Assembly: GCF_027214005.1 (NCBI RefSeq)
Contig: NZ_JAPWGY010000001.1
Coordinates: 248,001 to 312,000, forward strand
DNA: 64,000 nt
DNA from: Kiloniella laminariae
GTDB taxonomy: Bacteria > Pseudomonadota > Alphaproteobacteria > Kiloniellales > Kiloniellaceae
Direction of reading: 5' to 3'
Position numbers and translations under genes: made by a program. The notes under the pieces were generated by a model. That model was given only the letters and a program-made list of their open reading frames with translations. It did no database searches and was not told where the DNA came from. This document shows positions 54,436 through 63,955 of this stretch, one piece after another; positions within the stretch are counted from its first letter, which is position 1; every line of letters begins with the position of its first letter.

Positions 54436-55809
54436 GTGCACACTTTTCATCCGAGCATCATCCGGGAATATGATATTCGCGGAATTATTGACGAAACCCT
54501 CTTTCCTGCTGATGCCCGGGCCATAGGGCACGCTTTCGGCACGATTGTTCGCCGGGCCGGGGGCAACAAGGTTGCTGTCGGTTATGACGGACGTGTCTCT
54601 TCCCCGCTGTTGGCATCGGCAGTTGCCGAAGGACTTCGTGCGGCTGGTGTGACCGTCTATGCTGTAGGGCTTGGTCCCACGCCAATGCTGTATTTTGCGG
54701 CTTATACTCTGCCGGTTGACGGCGGGATCATGATTACCGGATCCCATAACCCGGGTAATCATAACGGTTTCAAAATCGTTCATAAGCGCAAGGCCTTTTT
54801 TGGCGATCAGATCAAGGAAATTTCCCGGCTGTCCAGTAGTGGCGACCTCGAAAATGGTACAGCTGATCTGATTCAACATCCGATTTTTGATGCCTATATT
54901 GCCCGGTTGCTGGAAGAGGTCAGCTTTAAGGATACTGGTCTGAAAGTTGTCTGGGATGCCGGAAACGGCGCAGCAGGGGATGCAATGACAGCACTTTGTG
55001 CCGCTCTTCCGGGGCAGCACAAACTTTTGTTTGCGGATATTGATGGCACCTTTCCCAATCACCACCCTGATCCGACAGTGCCGGAGAACCTGGTGGACCT
55101 GCGTTCGGCAGTGGCTGAGATGGGGGCAGATCTGGGGATTGCCTTTGATGGCGACGGGGACCGGATTGGCCTGGTGGATTCCGAAGGTGAAATTCTCTGG
55201 GGTGACCAGATCATGCTGCTCCTGGCGCGGGATATTCTCAAAGACAAACCCGGAGCAACAATTATTGCTGATGTTAAGGCCAGCCAGGTTCTGTTCAGCG
55301 AGATTGAAAAGGCCGGTGGCAATCCAATTATGTGGAAAACAGGCCATTCACATATCAAGTCCAAGATGATTGAAACCGGCGCCCCCTTTGCCGGGGAAAT
55401 GTCGGCCCACCTTTTCTTCGCCGACCGTTATTACGGTTATGATGATGCGCTCTATGCCGCTGTCCGTGTTCTGAATATTATTGCAAAAACAGGACAGTCT
55501 CTTGCCGAGTTTCGCAAAGCACTGCCTGTTGTTGTCAATACACCGGAGTTGCGTTTTGACTGTGAGGAAGAGCGCAAATTCTGTGTCGTCGAGGAAGTCG
55601 CTGAACGCCTTTCAGCCGAGAAAGCCGATGTGGTTTCTGTCGATGGTGTGCGTGTCAATACATCTGATGGCTGGTGGCTATTGCGCGCCTCGAACACGCA
55701 GGCTGTGCTGGTTGCGCGCTGCGAGGCCTCAACACCAGCAGGTCTCGATCGCCTTAAAGCCCAGCTTGCTGCCCAATTGGCCGAGAGCAAGGTTAACCTG
55801 CCAAGCTGA
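54436..55809 (+). CDS. Phosphomannomutase/phosphoglucomutase
   Basis: A 457-residue alpha-D-phosphohexomutase interconverting hexose 6- and 1-phosphates. S103 in ITGSHNPGNHNGFK is phosphorylated, magnesium is held at FDGDGDRIG (about 238-245), and GEMSAHLFFAD is the sugar-binding loop typical of AlgC/PMM-PGM. It provides glucose 1-phosphate or mannose 1-phosphate to galU, rfbF or GDP-mannose synthesis. It starts at GTG 54436 and ends at a strong terminator. Confidence 0.94.
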   Translation: MHTFHPSIIREYDIRGIIDETLFPADARAIGHAFGTIVRRAGGNKVAVGYDGRVSSPLLASAVAEGLRAAGVTVYAVGLGPTPMLYFAAYTLPVDGGIMITGSHNPGNHNGFKIVHKRKAFFGDQIKEISRLSSSGDLENGTADLIQHPIFDAYIARLLEEVSFKDTGLKVVWDAGNGAAGDAMTALCAALPGQHKLLFADIDGTFPNHHPDPTVPENLVDLRSAVAEMGADLGIAFDGDGDRIGLVDSEGEILWGDQIMLLLARDILKDKPGATIIADVKASQVLFSEIEKAGGNPIMWKTGHSHIKSKMIETGAPFAGEMSAHLFFADRYYGYDDALYAAVRVLNIIAKTGQSLAEFRKALPVVVNTPELRFDCEEERKFCVVEEVAERLSAEKADVVSVDGVRVNTSDGWWLLRASNTQAVLVARCEASTPAGLDRLKAQLAAQLAESKVNLPS

Positions 55810-55850
55810 ACAGCTTGTCACAGTAAAATAAGTTCCTTATGGGGATAAAA

Positions 55851-55883
55851 AAATAGCCCGGGTTCAACCGGGCTATTTTTTTT
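55851..55883 (+). terminator. Terminator of the galU-ugd-mutase gene group
   Basis: AAATAGCCCGG (55851-55861) pairs with CCGGGCTATTT (55868-55878) around GTTCAA, followed by five more T residues (8 T in all). It can also act on the convergent carboxypeptidase gene. Confidence 0.9.
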
Positions 55884-55917
55884 AGGTCTAGTTATAAAAT
55901 GACTTATCCGGGTTGGT

Positions 55918-57180
55918 TCAGAACAGACCTGGTGGAACAGCAACACAGGACATGCGTTTTTCCTTCAGCTCCCGGCAGGCGTTGCGGGCGGCGACTTCGT
56001 CGAGACCTTTGAGGCGCGCCCGATAGAGTGAGCCATCGGCTTTGTCGACCTGCTGGATATGAACCTGTGTGGCATCGTTATGGGATGTGATCTGGGCCTT
56101 CGCCTGGGCTGCTGCCATCTTTGCCGGTTCGTAATCGCTGAAGGCGCCAACCTGGATACCCCAGCTGTCGTCGCTGACGTTGCTGGTTTCTTCGCCGTTT
56201 TCTTCGATCGCGAGCCCCGTCGTTGTTGCCAGCGCGGCAATCTGTCCTGGAGCAGGGGAGGTTGAGGCGTTAACCAGAACAGGGCGCGGTGTTGGTGTTA
56301 CTGGTGGTGGCGCAAGTGCAGCGACATCGCTTTCCCGAAGAGGATTGGGCTTGGGTACAGCAGGAAGCTTGGCAACTCTTGTAACGCCAACCTGTTTAAA
56401 GCTCTTGTCGAGAATATCTTTCATATGGCGATCACGAGAACGCCCCGTCTTTCCGCCAAAAACAACACCGATAAGGCGACGGTCATTGCGCAAAACGGAA
56501 GCAACGAGGTTGAAGCCCGAGGCATTGGTGTAGCCAGTCTTGATGCCGTCAGTCCCCTGATAGCTGGCGAGAAGCTTGTTGTGATTGTTGTAGGTGCGGT
56601 TCTTGTAAGAAAAACTCTGGGTCGAGAAGAGGCCGTAGTACTGGGGAAAGTCCCGCATCAGGGCCTTGGCCAGTGTTGCCATATCTCTTGCGGTGCTGAG
56701 CTGTCCCCGGTTAGGGAGGCCCGACGCATTGCGGAATGTGGTGTTGCTCATGCCGAGTTTGCGGGCCTGACTGGTCATCATGTTGGCAAAGGTGGTTTCC
56801 TTGCCACCGATAGCCTCTGCCATTACCACAGCGGCATCATTCGCCGATTTGGTGACCAGGGACATGATGACATCCCGGGTGGTGATCGTACTGCCAGGGG
56901 CCAATCCCAGTTTCGAGGGGGCCATCCCTGAAGCTCTCTTCGAAACAGGAAGTTTTTGCTCCATTTTCAATTTACCCTTTTCCAGGGCATCAAAAGCCAT
57001 GTAAAGGGTCATCATCTTGGTCAAGGAGGCCGGATAATTTTTGACATCGGCGTTTCGGCTATAGAGAATCTCGCCTGTTTCTGCATCAAGGACAATAGAT
57101 GCATACTTGGCATGTGCTGGTGCCATAAGCACAAACAGGGTTAGAAGCATTGTTGAGATGAGCTTCAGTCCTAGATTCAT
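55918..57180 (-). CDS. D-alanyl-D-alanine carboxypeptidase with SPOR domain
   Basis: A 420-residue periplasmic penicillin-binding protein. The signal peptide is about residues 1-24. Catalytic motifs are S52-xx-K55 (SLTK), S112-A-N114 and K214-T-G216. The region about 270-345 is a Pro/Thr-rich linker, and residues about 345-420 form a SPOR domain (GIQVGAFSDYEPAKMAAAQAK) that binds denuded septal peptidoglycan. It trims pentapeptide stems. The SPOR domain suggests action at the division site. SPOR-bearing carboxypeptidases are common in alphaproteobacteria. Confidence 0.93.
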   Translation of the reverse strand: MNLGLKLISTMLLTLFVLMAPAHAKYASIVLDAETGEILYSRNADVKNYPASLTKMMTLYMAFDALEKGKLKMEQKLPVSKRASGMAPSKLGLAPGSTITTRDVIMSLVTKSANDAAVVMAEAIGGKETTFANMMTSQARKLGMSNTTFRNASGLPNRGQLSTARDMATLAKALMRDFPQYYGLFSTQSFSYKNRTYNNHNKLLASYQGTDGIKTGYTNASGFNLVASVLRNDRRLIGVVFGGKTGRSRDRHMKDILDKSFKQVGVTRVAKLPAVPKPNPLRESDVAALAPPPVTPTPRPVLVNASTSPAPGQIAALATTTGLAIEENGEETSNVSDDSWGIQVGAFSDYEPAKMAAAQAKAQITSHNDATQVHIQQVDKADGSLYRARLKGLDEVAARNACRELKEKRMSCVAVPPGLF

Positions 57181-57438
57181 TAACTTCCCCTTACAAGACG
57201 GGCTTCCTGAATAACACCTTAAAGCGTGTTTCCAAAGTTGAGACTCAGCTTATTGATCTAAGCATTTAATACTGCAGGATTCTACATAAAGATGAATCCT
57301 CTGTCCAGTCGCCATTAGCTTGCCATATTTATCTTGAGAAATAGTGAACAAACAGAGCTAAAAGTAACTTTTTGATAAAAAGATGAAAAAAACTCGACTT
57401 TTTCGAGGCTCTTTGCCTTTCATCTTGAGCGAGGAAAA

Positions 57439-58122
57439 ATGCAAAAACTCTTTCTTCTTCCCCTGTGTCTCTGGATTGCGGGCTGTTCTTACCAGGGTAC
57501 CATCGATAAACCCCACACCCAGAAAGCCACCTGGTTCAGTTATGTTGGTGGAGAAGATATCCGTCAGCGCTGTCAACCAGGCATGACCGAATATCGATTT
57601 GTCTATAATGCGGTATATGATGAACAGATCAGAACTTATGAAGTCACCGGAATTCCCGGAGGCCCGGCCGAACTGATTTCACGGGCACAAGAGGGAAGTG
57701 GCATTCGGGTTAATCACATTTCGCTGTCTGATCCCCTTGCCCAGTTTGGATGGGAAAAATCCCAGCGCAGCCTTTCAAGGGAAGAACTGGCCGAACTGGA
57801 GCAGAAGCTGCAACAAAGTGGCGCAGGGGAACTTCGAACCGAGGGTGACCGCTTGCGCTCGGACGATTTTTATTGGACCTCAGCACTGTGCCATAATGGC
57901 AATTTTGTTTTCAATGGCTGGAAACTGAAAGACAAGAGTTTTGATCATCTGGCTTTCGTTCCTTATTTGCTGAATCAGGACCAGACCGGTGTTGAAGTCA
58001 ATCCGATCCGGGATATGGGAACTGCATTCCAGGCGCGTATGGGGCAATCTAAAGCCGAGAAACACAAACATTTCGAATTGCGTGTCGGCAGTAATGGTTT
58101 GACCAACACCGCGCTTTTTTAA
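57439..58122 (+). CDS. Hypothetical lipoprotein
   Basis: A 227-residue lipoprotein with a standard lipobox (LWIAGC, lipidated at C16). The mature part is soluble with three more cysteines (RQRCQPG, ALCHNG). It has a helical segment SREELAELEQKLQQ and no enzyme motif. I cannot assign a family. GAGG lies five bases before the ATG. It is divergent from the DD-carboxypeptidase gene, and the 258-base spacer contains no other gene. Confidence 0.8.
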   Translation: MQKLFLLPLCLWIAGCSYQGTIDKPHTQKATWFSYVGGEDIRQRCQPGMTEYRFVYNAVYDEQIRTYEVTGIPGGPAELISRAQEGSGIRVNHISLSDPLAQFGWEKSQRSLSREELAELEQKLQQSGAGELRTEGDRLRSDDFYWTSALCHNGNFVFNGWKLKDKSFDHLAFVPYLLNQDQTGVEVNPIRDMGTAFQARMGQSKAEKHKHFELRVGSNGLTNTALF

Positions 58123-58243
58123 GATAAAAACAGCCGTTTTGAAACGAACCCGGGCAGTTCCTGGCTGATATAGGGTTTAATAAATGTCATCTGCAACCAT
58201 AGGGGTTCAGGTGACATTTTGGTTGCACTTGTGTTATGTGTTT

Positions 58244-58315
58244 GTTGCATTGCAGCATTGCCCTTGAAATTCTCCTGAAACAATGTATATTCACAATTAT
58301 GTTGCATCGCAGCAT
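58244..58315 (+). promoter_or_regulatory. Phasin promoter flanked by two operator-like repeats
   Basis: A 15-base repeat GTTGCATYGCAGCAT occurs at 58244-58258 and 58301-58315 (14 of 15 identical), 57 bases apart. Between them is a good sigma70 promoter: TTGAAA (58264-58269), 16 bases, TATATT (58286-58291). The first repeat lies just upstream of the -35 and the second just past the expected start. The TTGCA...GCA dyads resemble PhaR sites of phasin genes. This pattern suggests repression by PhaR or a relative. Confidence 0.6.
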
Positions 58316-58420
58316 GAGGGTGTTGTCAAAAGAGTGACGATCTTCGCCCTACCAAATAAAGCCTGCGGGGCCAAGGTGAAGAACTCGCTCCAAAATTGAG
58401 ATGATATTGAGGAGATACAT

Positions 58421-58984
58421 ATGACAACCACGACTAAAAAGAAGACGGCAGATACTACCGAGAAAACAGTCTCCGGTACGAACGGGCCGAAGACGAATGT
58501 TGAAGAAACCCCTGTTAAGCAAACAGTTACCGTGGAGAACGAAATGAAAACTGGTATTGAATCTGCCGCAAAAGGCTATGAACAAATTTTTACTTTCTCT
58601 CAGGCCCAGGCTGAAAAAGTAATGACTACATTTTACAAACAGTATGAAGATGCTGCTGCCATCAGCAAGGAAACGGCTGAACTGGCTACAAAATCTGGCA
58701 ACAGTTTTTCGACAAGCTATCAGCAGTTCAGCACGCTGTTCACCGATATGGCTCAGACAGCTATCAAAAAGAATATGGCTGTTGCCGAAGCTTTCCTGGC
58801 TGCAAAAGACATCAACGAAGTTTCTGACATCCAGTCAAAATACGCCCGTGAGTCTTTTGATGCCCTGGTAAAAAATGGTACAGAAATCACTGAACTGACT
58901 ACGAAGGTTGCAACCGAGGTTGCCGAGCCAATCCGTCAGCAGATGACACAGACTTTCGAAAAGATGTCCAAAACAGCTGCCTAA
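58421..58984 (+). CDS. Phasin family protein
   Basis: A 187-residue granule-associated protein. The N-terminal 40 residues are Thr/Lys-rich (TTTTKKKTADTTEK), followed by an amphipathic helical phasin domain (about 45-180) with FSQAQAEKVMTTFYKQYEDAAAISKETAE and repeated alanine/threonine heptads. Phasins coat polyhydroxyalkanoate granules. GGAG precedes the ATG by seven bases. No phaC, phaB or phaR gene is in the window. Confidence 0.85.
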   Translation: MTTTTKKKTADTTEKTVSGTNGPKTNVEETPVKQTVTVENEMKTGIESAAKGYEQIFTFSQAQAEKVMTTFYKQYEDAAAISKETAELATKSGNSFSTSYQQFSTLFTDMAQTAIKKNMAVAEAFLAAKDINEVSDIQSKYARESFDALVKNGTEITELTTKVATEVAEPIRQQMTQTFEKMSKTAA

Positions 58985-59013
58985 GCTTGAGGTATTCTTT
59001 TTAAGAGTTATGG

Positions 59014-59042
59014 CAAAAGCCCCGTATTCCACGGGGCTTTTG
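59014..59042 (+). terminator. Terminator of the phasin gene
   Basis: CAAAAGCCCCGT (59014-59025) pairs perfectly with ACGGGGCTTTTG (59031-59042) around a 5-base loop. Confidence 0.88.
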
Positions 59043-59058
59043 TCGTTTTGTCTTCCTC

Positions 59059-59108
59059 GTTATTTTCGGGGTTATTTCCGGGGGTTATTTCTCAGGTTAT
59101 TTTGCTGG
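59059..59108. repeat. Four-unit imperfect tandem repeat (GTTATTTY)
   Basis: Units start at 59059, 59071, 59084 and 59096 and share GTTATTT followed by a variable CGGG/CTCAG tail; spacings are 12, 13 and 12 bases. It lies between the phasin terminator and clpS. Confidence 0.55.
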
Positions 59109-59305
59109 AAACAGACAGGTTGCGATTGAGTTGTTGCCGAGATCACAGAACAGCTATTTCACCGTCGGCTTCTTGAAGAAATGGCTGGTTGATACTATAA
59201 TATATAGCCTTGAGTATGCGTCCCTGTTGGGGCGTTGTTTGCATTAAAATCAGAGCAGCCTTTCGGTGAAAGGATTGCTTGTAAAAGACAATCAGGTAGC
59301 AGTGG

Positions 59306-59632
59306 ATGAGTGGACCAGACCGCGATAATGATTTCGATGAAGAGCAGGGTGTTGTCGTAAAACCACGCACACGAACCAAACGCCCGTCTATGTACAAGGT
59401 CCTGTTGCTGAATGACGACTACACACCGATGGAATTTGTCATCCATGTCCTGACACAGTTTTTTGGCAAGGATCAGGAAGACGCGACACGGATTATGTTG
59501 CAGGTACATCAGCAGGGTGTCGGGATTTGTGGTGTTTTCAACTACGACGTTGCCGAAACCAAGGCAACCCAGGTAGTTGATCTTGCACGGAAAAATCAGC
59601 ATCCTTTGCAGTGCGTGATTGAAAAAGAATAA
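59306..59632 (+). CDS. clpS: ATP-dependent Clp protease adaptor ClpS
   Basis: A 108-residue adaptor that binds the ClpA N-domain and delivers N-degron substrates. The core is [41 protein letters not shown], with the NDDYTPM loop of the substrate pocket and [16 protein letters not shown]. It is upstream of clpA after a 416-base gap that contains a terminator, so separate promoters are likely. Confidence 0.96.
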   Translation: MSGPDRDNDFDEEQGVVVKPRTRTKRPSMYKVLLLNDDYTPMEFVIHVLTQFFGKDQEDATRIMLQVHQQGVGICGVFNYDVAETKATQVVDLARKNQHPLQCVIEKE

Positions 59633-60048
59633 CGCGAAGCATGCTCTTCCCGTTTTTTACGGCTCTTTTCGCTGTTTTCTAAAAGAGCCGGCTTATTTTT
59701 ACACTTTCTTCTTTATTTCCCTTCTAAAATGACTCAACGCAATAGTCGAAACCGCTTTAAACGCCCTGCTTGTCTTAATGGTAAAAGCAGGGTTCTGCCG
59801 GGAGATGCTGGCAAGGCGCAGAGATAAAGTGAATTCAGTTCCGCCGGGTTTATCGGAAGAAAAGAAGGAACTGATTTTCTCGGGAAATCTATTTCCCGCT
59901 ATCTCTTGCTGATTCAGTTTTTGCTCCCTAGGTATAGTGAAAGCCCTACGTTTGGTAAAAGAGGGTGGTCAAAGACACAGGATCAGGATTTAGGGTTCCT
60001 GTAAATGATCAGGTGATCTGACCACGATGGTTAAAGGGGTGTGATAAC
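59633..60048. other. Intergenic region between clpS and clpA
   Basis: A 416-base gap with the clpS terminator (59661-59689), a second hairpin (CCCTGCTT near 59764 with AAGCAGGG near 59784) and the clpA promoter region. A 32-codon basic frame at 59729-59827 has no ribosome site. I see no supported gene. Confidence 0.5.
59661..59699 (+). terminator. Terminator of clpS
   Basis: GGCTCTTTT (59661-59669) pairs with AAAAGAGCC (59681-59689), followed by GGCTTATTTTT. The stem is 9 bp; the T run is slightly offset. Confidence 0.7.
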
Positions 60049-62364
60049 ATGGCAATGCTGTCAAACAATCTGGAACAGACACTGCACAGGGCTCTGGCAT
60101 ATGCCAATGAGCGCCGGCACGAATATGCCACACTTGAACACCTGTTGCTGTCCCTGACGGAAGACCAGGATGCCATCGCGGTTTTGAAAGCCTGTGGCGT
60201 CGCGCTGGAAACCCTGCGGGAAGATCTGCTGGACTATATCGATAACGATCTGTCCAATCTGGCGACGATCCATCTGGGTGATGCAAAACCGACAGCTGGC
60301 TTCCAGCGGGTGCTGCAACGCGCGGCCATTCATGTCCAGTCTTCTGGCCGGGAAGAGGTCACCGGTGCGAATGTGCTGGTTGCCATGTTCTCTGAACGTG
60401 AAAGCCATGCCATTTTCTTCCTGCAGGAACAGGAAATGAGCCGCCTGGATGCCGTAAATTATATCAGCCACGGCATTGCCAAGGTTGAGGGTCTGGAAGA
60501 AACCCGCACGATCCATGGTGCGGAAGACCGACGCGAGGAAGGGGGAGCAGAAACCCCGAATAACAAAGGACGCGAGGCGATCGATGCCTATTGCGTCGAC
60601 CTGAACAAAAAAGCCAAGGCTGGAAAGATCGACCCTCTGATTGGGCGGGAATCCGAACTGGAACGTACGGTTCAGGTTCTCTGTCGCCGGACCAAGAACA
60701 ACCCGCTTTATGTCGGGGATCCCGGTGTCGGTAAAACGGCCATTGCCGAAGGACTTGCCAAGCGTATTGTCGATGGCGAAGTCCCTGACGTCCTGAAAGA
60801 TACAATCATCTTTTCCCTTGATATGGGCTCATTACTGGCGGGTACCCGCTATCGTGGCGATTTCGAAGAACGTCTTAAGGGCGTGGTCAAGGAAGTCGAG
60901 GCCATGGAAGGCGCTGTTCTGTTTATCGACGAAATTCATACGGTGATCGGGGCCGGGGCCACATCCGGCGGATCCATGGATGCGTCCAATCTGCTCAAAC
61001 CTGCCCTGCAGAACGGCAGCCTGAGCTGTATTGGTTCGACAACCTATAAGGAATACCGCAATCACTTCGAGAAAGACCGGGCACTGGTGCGTCGTTTCCA
61101 GAAAATCGACGTGGCTGAGCCTTCAATCGAGGATGCGGTAAAAATCCTGCGCGGCCTGAAGCCCTATTATGAGGAACACCACAAGGTCAAATACACCAAC
61201 GAAGCCTTGCGCACGGCGGTGGAACTGTCTGCACGCTATATCGGCGAGCGCAAGTTGCCGGATAAGGCAATCGACGTGATCGACGAGGTTGGTGCGTCGC
61301 AGATGCTCTTGCCGGAAAACAAACGCAAGAAAGCGCTCGGAGTCAAGGAAGTCGAGGCTGTCGTAGCCAAGATTGCGCGGATCCCGCCCAAATCGGTTTC
61401 CAAGGATGACAAGTCTGTTCTTAAAAACCTGGATCGGGATCTCAAGACCATGGTCTACGGTCAGGATCAGGCGATTGTCGCGCTGTCATCGGCTATCAAG
61501 CTCGCGAGAGCTGGACTGAGAACACCGGAAAAACCGATTGGCTGTTACCTTTTCACCGGTCCGACCGGGGTCGGGAAAACCGAAGTGGCCAAGCAGCTGT
61601 CCCATTCTCTAGGTGTCGAGCTGACCCGCTTTGATATGTCCGAATATATGGAGCGCCATGCGGTTTCCCGTCTGATCGGTGCCCCGCCGGGCTATGTCGG
61701 TTTTGACCAGGGTGGTTTGCTGACCGATGCCATCGACAAGACACCACATTGTGTGTTGCTGCTGGATGAAATCGAAAAGGCACATCCTGACATCTTCAAC
61801 ATCTTGCTGCAGGTGATGGATAATGGTCGTCTGACAGATAACAACGGCAAGTCTATTGATTTCCGGAATGTTATTCTGATCATGACGTCGAATGCCGGGG
61901 CGGCTGATATGGCCAAACCTGCGATCGGATTTGGCCGGGAAGTCCGGATTGGTGATGATGAGGAAGCGGTCAACAAGGCCTTTTCCCCGGAATTCCGCAA
62001 TCGTCTGGATGCGATCATTCCTTTCCGTAACCTCTCGACTGGCGTAATGACCAAGGTGGTGGACAAGTTCATTATGGAGCTGGAGACCCAGTTGGCTGAC
62101 CGTCATGTGACCATTGAACTGTCACCTAAAGCCCGCAAGTGGCTGGCCGCAGAAGGGTATGATCCCCTCTATGGTGCCCGCCCGCTTGGGCGTGTGATCC
62201 AGAATGTGATCAAGAAGCCCCTGGCCGAAGAGCTGCTCTTTGGCAAGCTGACACGGGGTGGTCTGGTCCGGATTGATATCAAGGATAATGCACCAAGCTT
62301 CAGTTATCCCGAATCTTCGGGGGGAAGCAGTAAAAAAGGTACGAAGAGAAAAGAGCCTGCCTAA
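60049..62364 (+). CDS. clpA: ATP-dependent Clp protease ATP-binding subunit ClpA
   Basis: A 771-residue AAA+ unfoldase partner of ClpP. The N-domain (about 1-140) binds ClpS. The first P-loop is GDPGVGKT (about 224) and the second is GPTGVGKT (about 504); Walker [12 protein letters not shown] and LLDEIEK are present. The ClpP-docking IGF tripeptide is in AKPAIGFGR. The length matches ClpA rather than ClpB, which has a long coiled-coil insert not found here. It is adjacent to clpS. Confidence 0.96.
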   Translation: MAMLSNNLEQTLHRALAYANERRHEYATLEHLLLSLTEDQDAIAVLKACGVALETLREDLLDYIDNDLSNLATIHLGDAKPTAGFQRVLQRAAIHVQSSGREEVTGANVLVAMFSERESHAIFFLQEQEMSRLDAVNYISHGIAKVEGLEETRTIHGAEDRREEGGAETPNNKGREAIDAYCVDLNKKAKAGKIDPLIGRESELERTVQVLCRRTKNNPLYVGDPGVGKTAIAEGLAKRIVDGEVPDVLKDTIIFSLDMGSLLAGTRYRGDFEERLKGVVKEVEAMEGAVLFIDEIHTVIGAGATSGGSMDASNLLKPALQNGSLSCIGSTTYKEYRNHFEKDRALVRRFQKIDVAEPSIEDAVKILRGLKPYYEEHHKVKYTNEALRTAVELSARYIGERKLPDKAIDVIDEVGASQMLLPENKRKKALGVKEVEAVVAKIARIPPKSVSKDDKSVLKNLDRDLKTMVYGQDQAIVALSSAIKLARAGLRTPEKPIGCYLFTGPTGVGKTEVAKQLSHSLGVELTRFDMSEYMERHAVSRLIGAPPGYVGFDQGGLLTDAIDKTPHCVLLLDEIEKAHPDIFNILLQVMDNGRLTDNNGKSIDFRNVILIMTSNAGAADMAKPAIGFGREVRIGDDEEAVNKAFSPEFRNRLDAIIPFRNLSTGVMTKVVDKFIMELETQLADRHVTIELSPKARKWLAAEGYDPLYGARPLGRVIQNVIKKPLAEELLFGKLTRGGLVRIDIKDNAPSFSYPESSGGSSKKGTKRKEPA

Positions 62365-62388
62365 GTCTGACTATCGCACCGTTATATG

Positions 62389-62420
62389 AAAAAAGGCCTC
62401 GCATTTGCGAGGCCTTTTTT
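62389..62420 (+). terminator. Terminator of clpA
   Basis: AAAAAAGGCCTCGC (62389-62402) pairs perfectly with GCGAGGCCTTTTTT (62407-62420) around a 4-base loop, 24 bases after the stop. It can also stop the convergent creD transcript. Confidence 0.95.
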
Positions 62421-62473
62421 CGTGGAGTAATTCCTGCATGATCACAGGGGAAGGTCGTGGTTAATGCGCATGT

Positions 62474-63955
62474 TCACTGGGCTTCAGGGTTTTCTTTGGC
62501 TTTGATGTCCCCTGTTGTATCTGGTTTTTCGCGAAGTTCCCGGTTCAGGTTCCTGGTCAGGTACATCAGGAGCAACAAGACCAGAAGCACGAGACCGCTT
62601 CCCATCGTCAGGGCATAGTCTTCCATCTGCAGGATCGAGTAGAGGAAGCCGTAGAGGGCAGCAAGCAGACCAGCAACAGCCAGGCCATTTTGTTTGCTGT
62701 GGCTTGCTACCGTGACATAGCTGGCGATTGACAGCACGGTTGTACCGGCAGCGAGGCCATAAGAGAAAGCAAAACTAAGGTGTTCGGAAAGTGTCAGCAG
62801 CAGAAGATAGAATACTGACAGGGAGACCCCGACCAGGGTGTATTGAACAAGGTGTAATCTTACCCCGCGGGTGAATTCAAAAATCAGCAACATCAAATAG
62901 GTCAGAGCAATAAACATGATGCCGTACTTGGCGGCGCGGATGGATGTCCCGTAGTGGGAGATAGGTTCAAATAAACGGGCTTCGGCGATCACTTCCTGTA
63001 GATTTATGCCACTGTTGTCGGTGAAAACCTGGGGATAATTGCGGGAGAGATGGCTGATTTCCCAGTTGGCTTTAAAGCTGTTGTTGTCGATTTCATGGGC
63101 TTTGGGCAGGAACTGGCGGAAACTGGGATGTGGCCAGTCCGCGGATATCTTAATCTGCGTATTCATGCCGAGAGGGATGGCGCTGATATTCCTGCTGCCG
63201 CGCAGGAGGCTGTCAAACTTGACCGAAAAGCGGCTTAAGTCCTGTCCCGGGGTCGGGCGGGCACTGAAACCGCTAGCGAGCAGGTTGGTTCGCAGGCCCG
63301 TTCCAGGCATCAGGTCCAGCTTTTTATTGTCGATTGTCACTGTGGGAGAGGCGGCAATGCCACTGTTATCGCTCAGAGCGATGGTGATATAGGCCTGATC
63401 ATAGAGGATCTGCTGCAAATTCGGGATTGGTGGAGGATTGAAACTGAAGTCTGCAAATCCTTCTACCCGTGCCGTATACACAAGGCTGCGGTAGATACTG
63501 CGTTCGCGAAATTCATGATCCAGATTGGCAGAGAGTGACAACTGGTCGGGAAGAATGATCAGTTTGTCATGACCAATAACGATTTTTTCTTTTCCCTGAT
63601 CCGTCGTAATCCGGGTTTCGGTGACAAAGGGAACGACAAGAACGGGTGCTGCAATTGTCTGCTCCTGCCCCCAGTCGTTGTCTGTTTCATACAATACTGA
63701 ATGATAGAGATTATTCCGCTCGTTCATCAGGTCGTGGACAAGGGCTGTCGGAATGAGCATGAGCAAGGTTAAGAAGCCGATGATCACTGCCTTGATCATA
63801 AGAGGGTTGCTGTTGGCGATACGGCCCCCCAAACCGCTGGCCTGTTCGGCATAACGGCTGGTTATCCATCGTAAACAGGTCAGGCCGATGATGATAAAGA
63901 TCCCGAGAAAAATGACAGCGACGAGTATGAGAAACACTGTTGTAAGGTCCATCAT
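62474..63955 (-). CDS. creD: CreD-like inner-membrane protein
   Basis: A 493-residue protein with an N-terminal membrane segment (about 10-30) and a large periplasmic domain (about 85-330: VLVVPFVTETRI, SLVYTARVEGFADFSF) followed by six C-terminal membrane helices (about 345-475). This is the CreD/DUF architecture, of unknown molecular function; in E. coli creD is under CreBC control. There is no creB or creC gene here, so its regulator is elsewhere. GGAGG precedes the ATG by eight bases. The C-terminal tail is charged. Confidence 0.85.
   Translation of the reverse strand: MMDLTTVFLILVAVIFLGIFIIIGLTCLRWITSRYAEQASGLGGRIANSNPLMIKAVIIGFLTLLMLIPTALVHDLMNERNNLYHSVLYETDNDWGQEQTIAAPVLVVPFVTETRITTDQGKEKIVIGHDKLIILPDQLSLSANLDHEFRERSIYRSLVYTARVEGFADFSFNPPPIPNLQQILYDQAYITIALSDNSGIAASPTVTIDNKKLDLMPGTGLRTNLLASGFSARPTPGQDLSRFSVKFDSLLRGSRNISAIPLGMNTQIKISADWPHPSFRQFLPKAHEIDNNSFKANWEISHLSRNYPQVFTDNSGINLQEVIAEARLFEPISHYGTSIRAAKYGIMFIALTYLMLLIFEFTRGVRLHLVQYTLVGVSLSVFYLLLLTLSEHLSFAFSYGLAAGTTVLSIASYVTVASHSKQNGLAVAGLLAALYGFLYSILQMEDYALTMGSGLVLLVLLLLMYLTRNLNRELREKPDTTGDIKAKENPEAQ

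Larger units (their letters stand above)
58985..59305. other. Intergenic region between phasin and clpS
   Basis: A 321-base gap. It holds the phasin terminator, a four-unit tandem repeat and the clpS promoter region. No supported gene. Confidence 0.5.

Noticed and set aside
54181-55347. Open frame of 388 codons on the minus strand
   Set aside because: It is antisense to the end of ugd and to the mutase gene, both unmistakable; the frame follows codon bias of the opposite strand.
59729-59827. 32-codon basic frame between clpS and clpA
   Set aside because: No ribosome-binding site and overlaps a hairpin; most likely chance.
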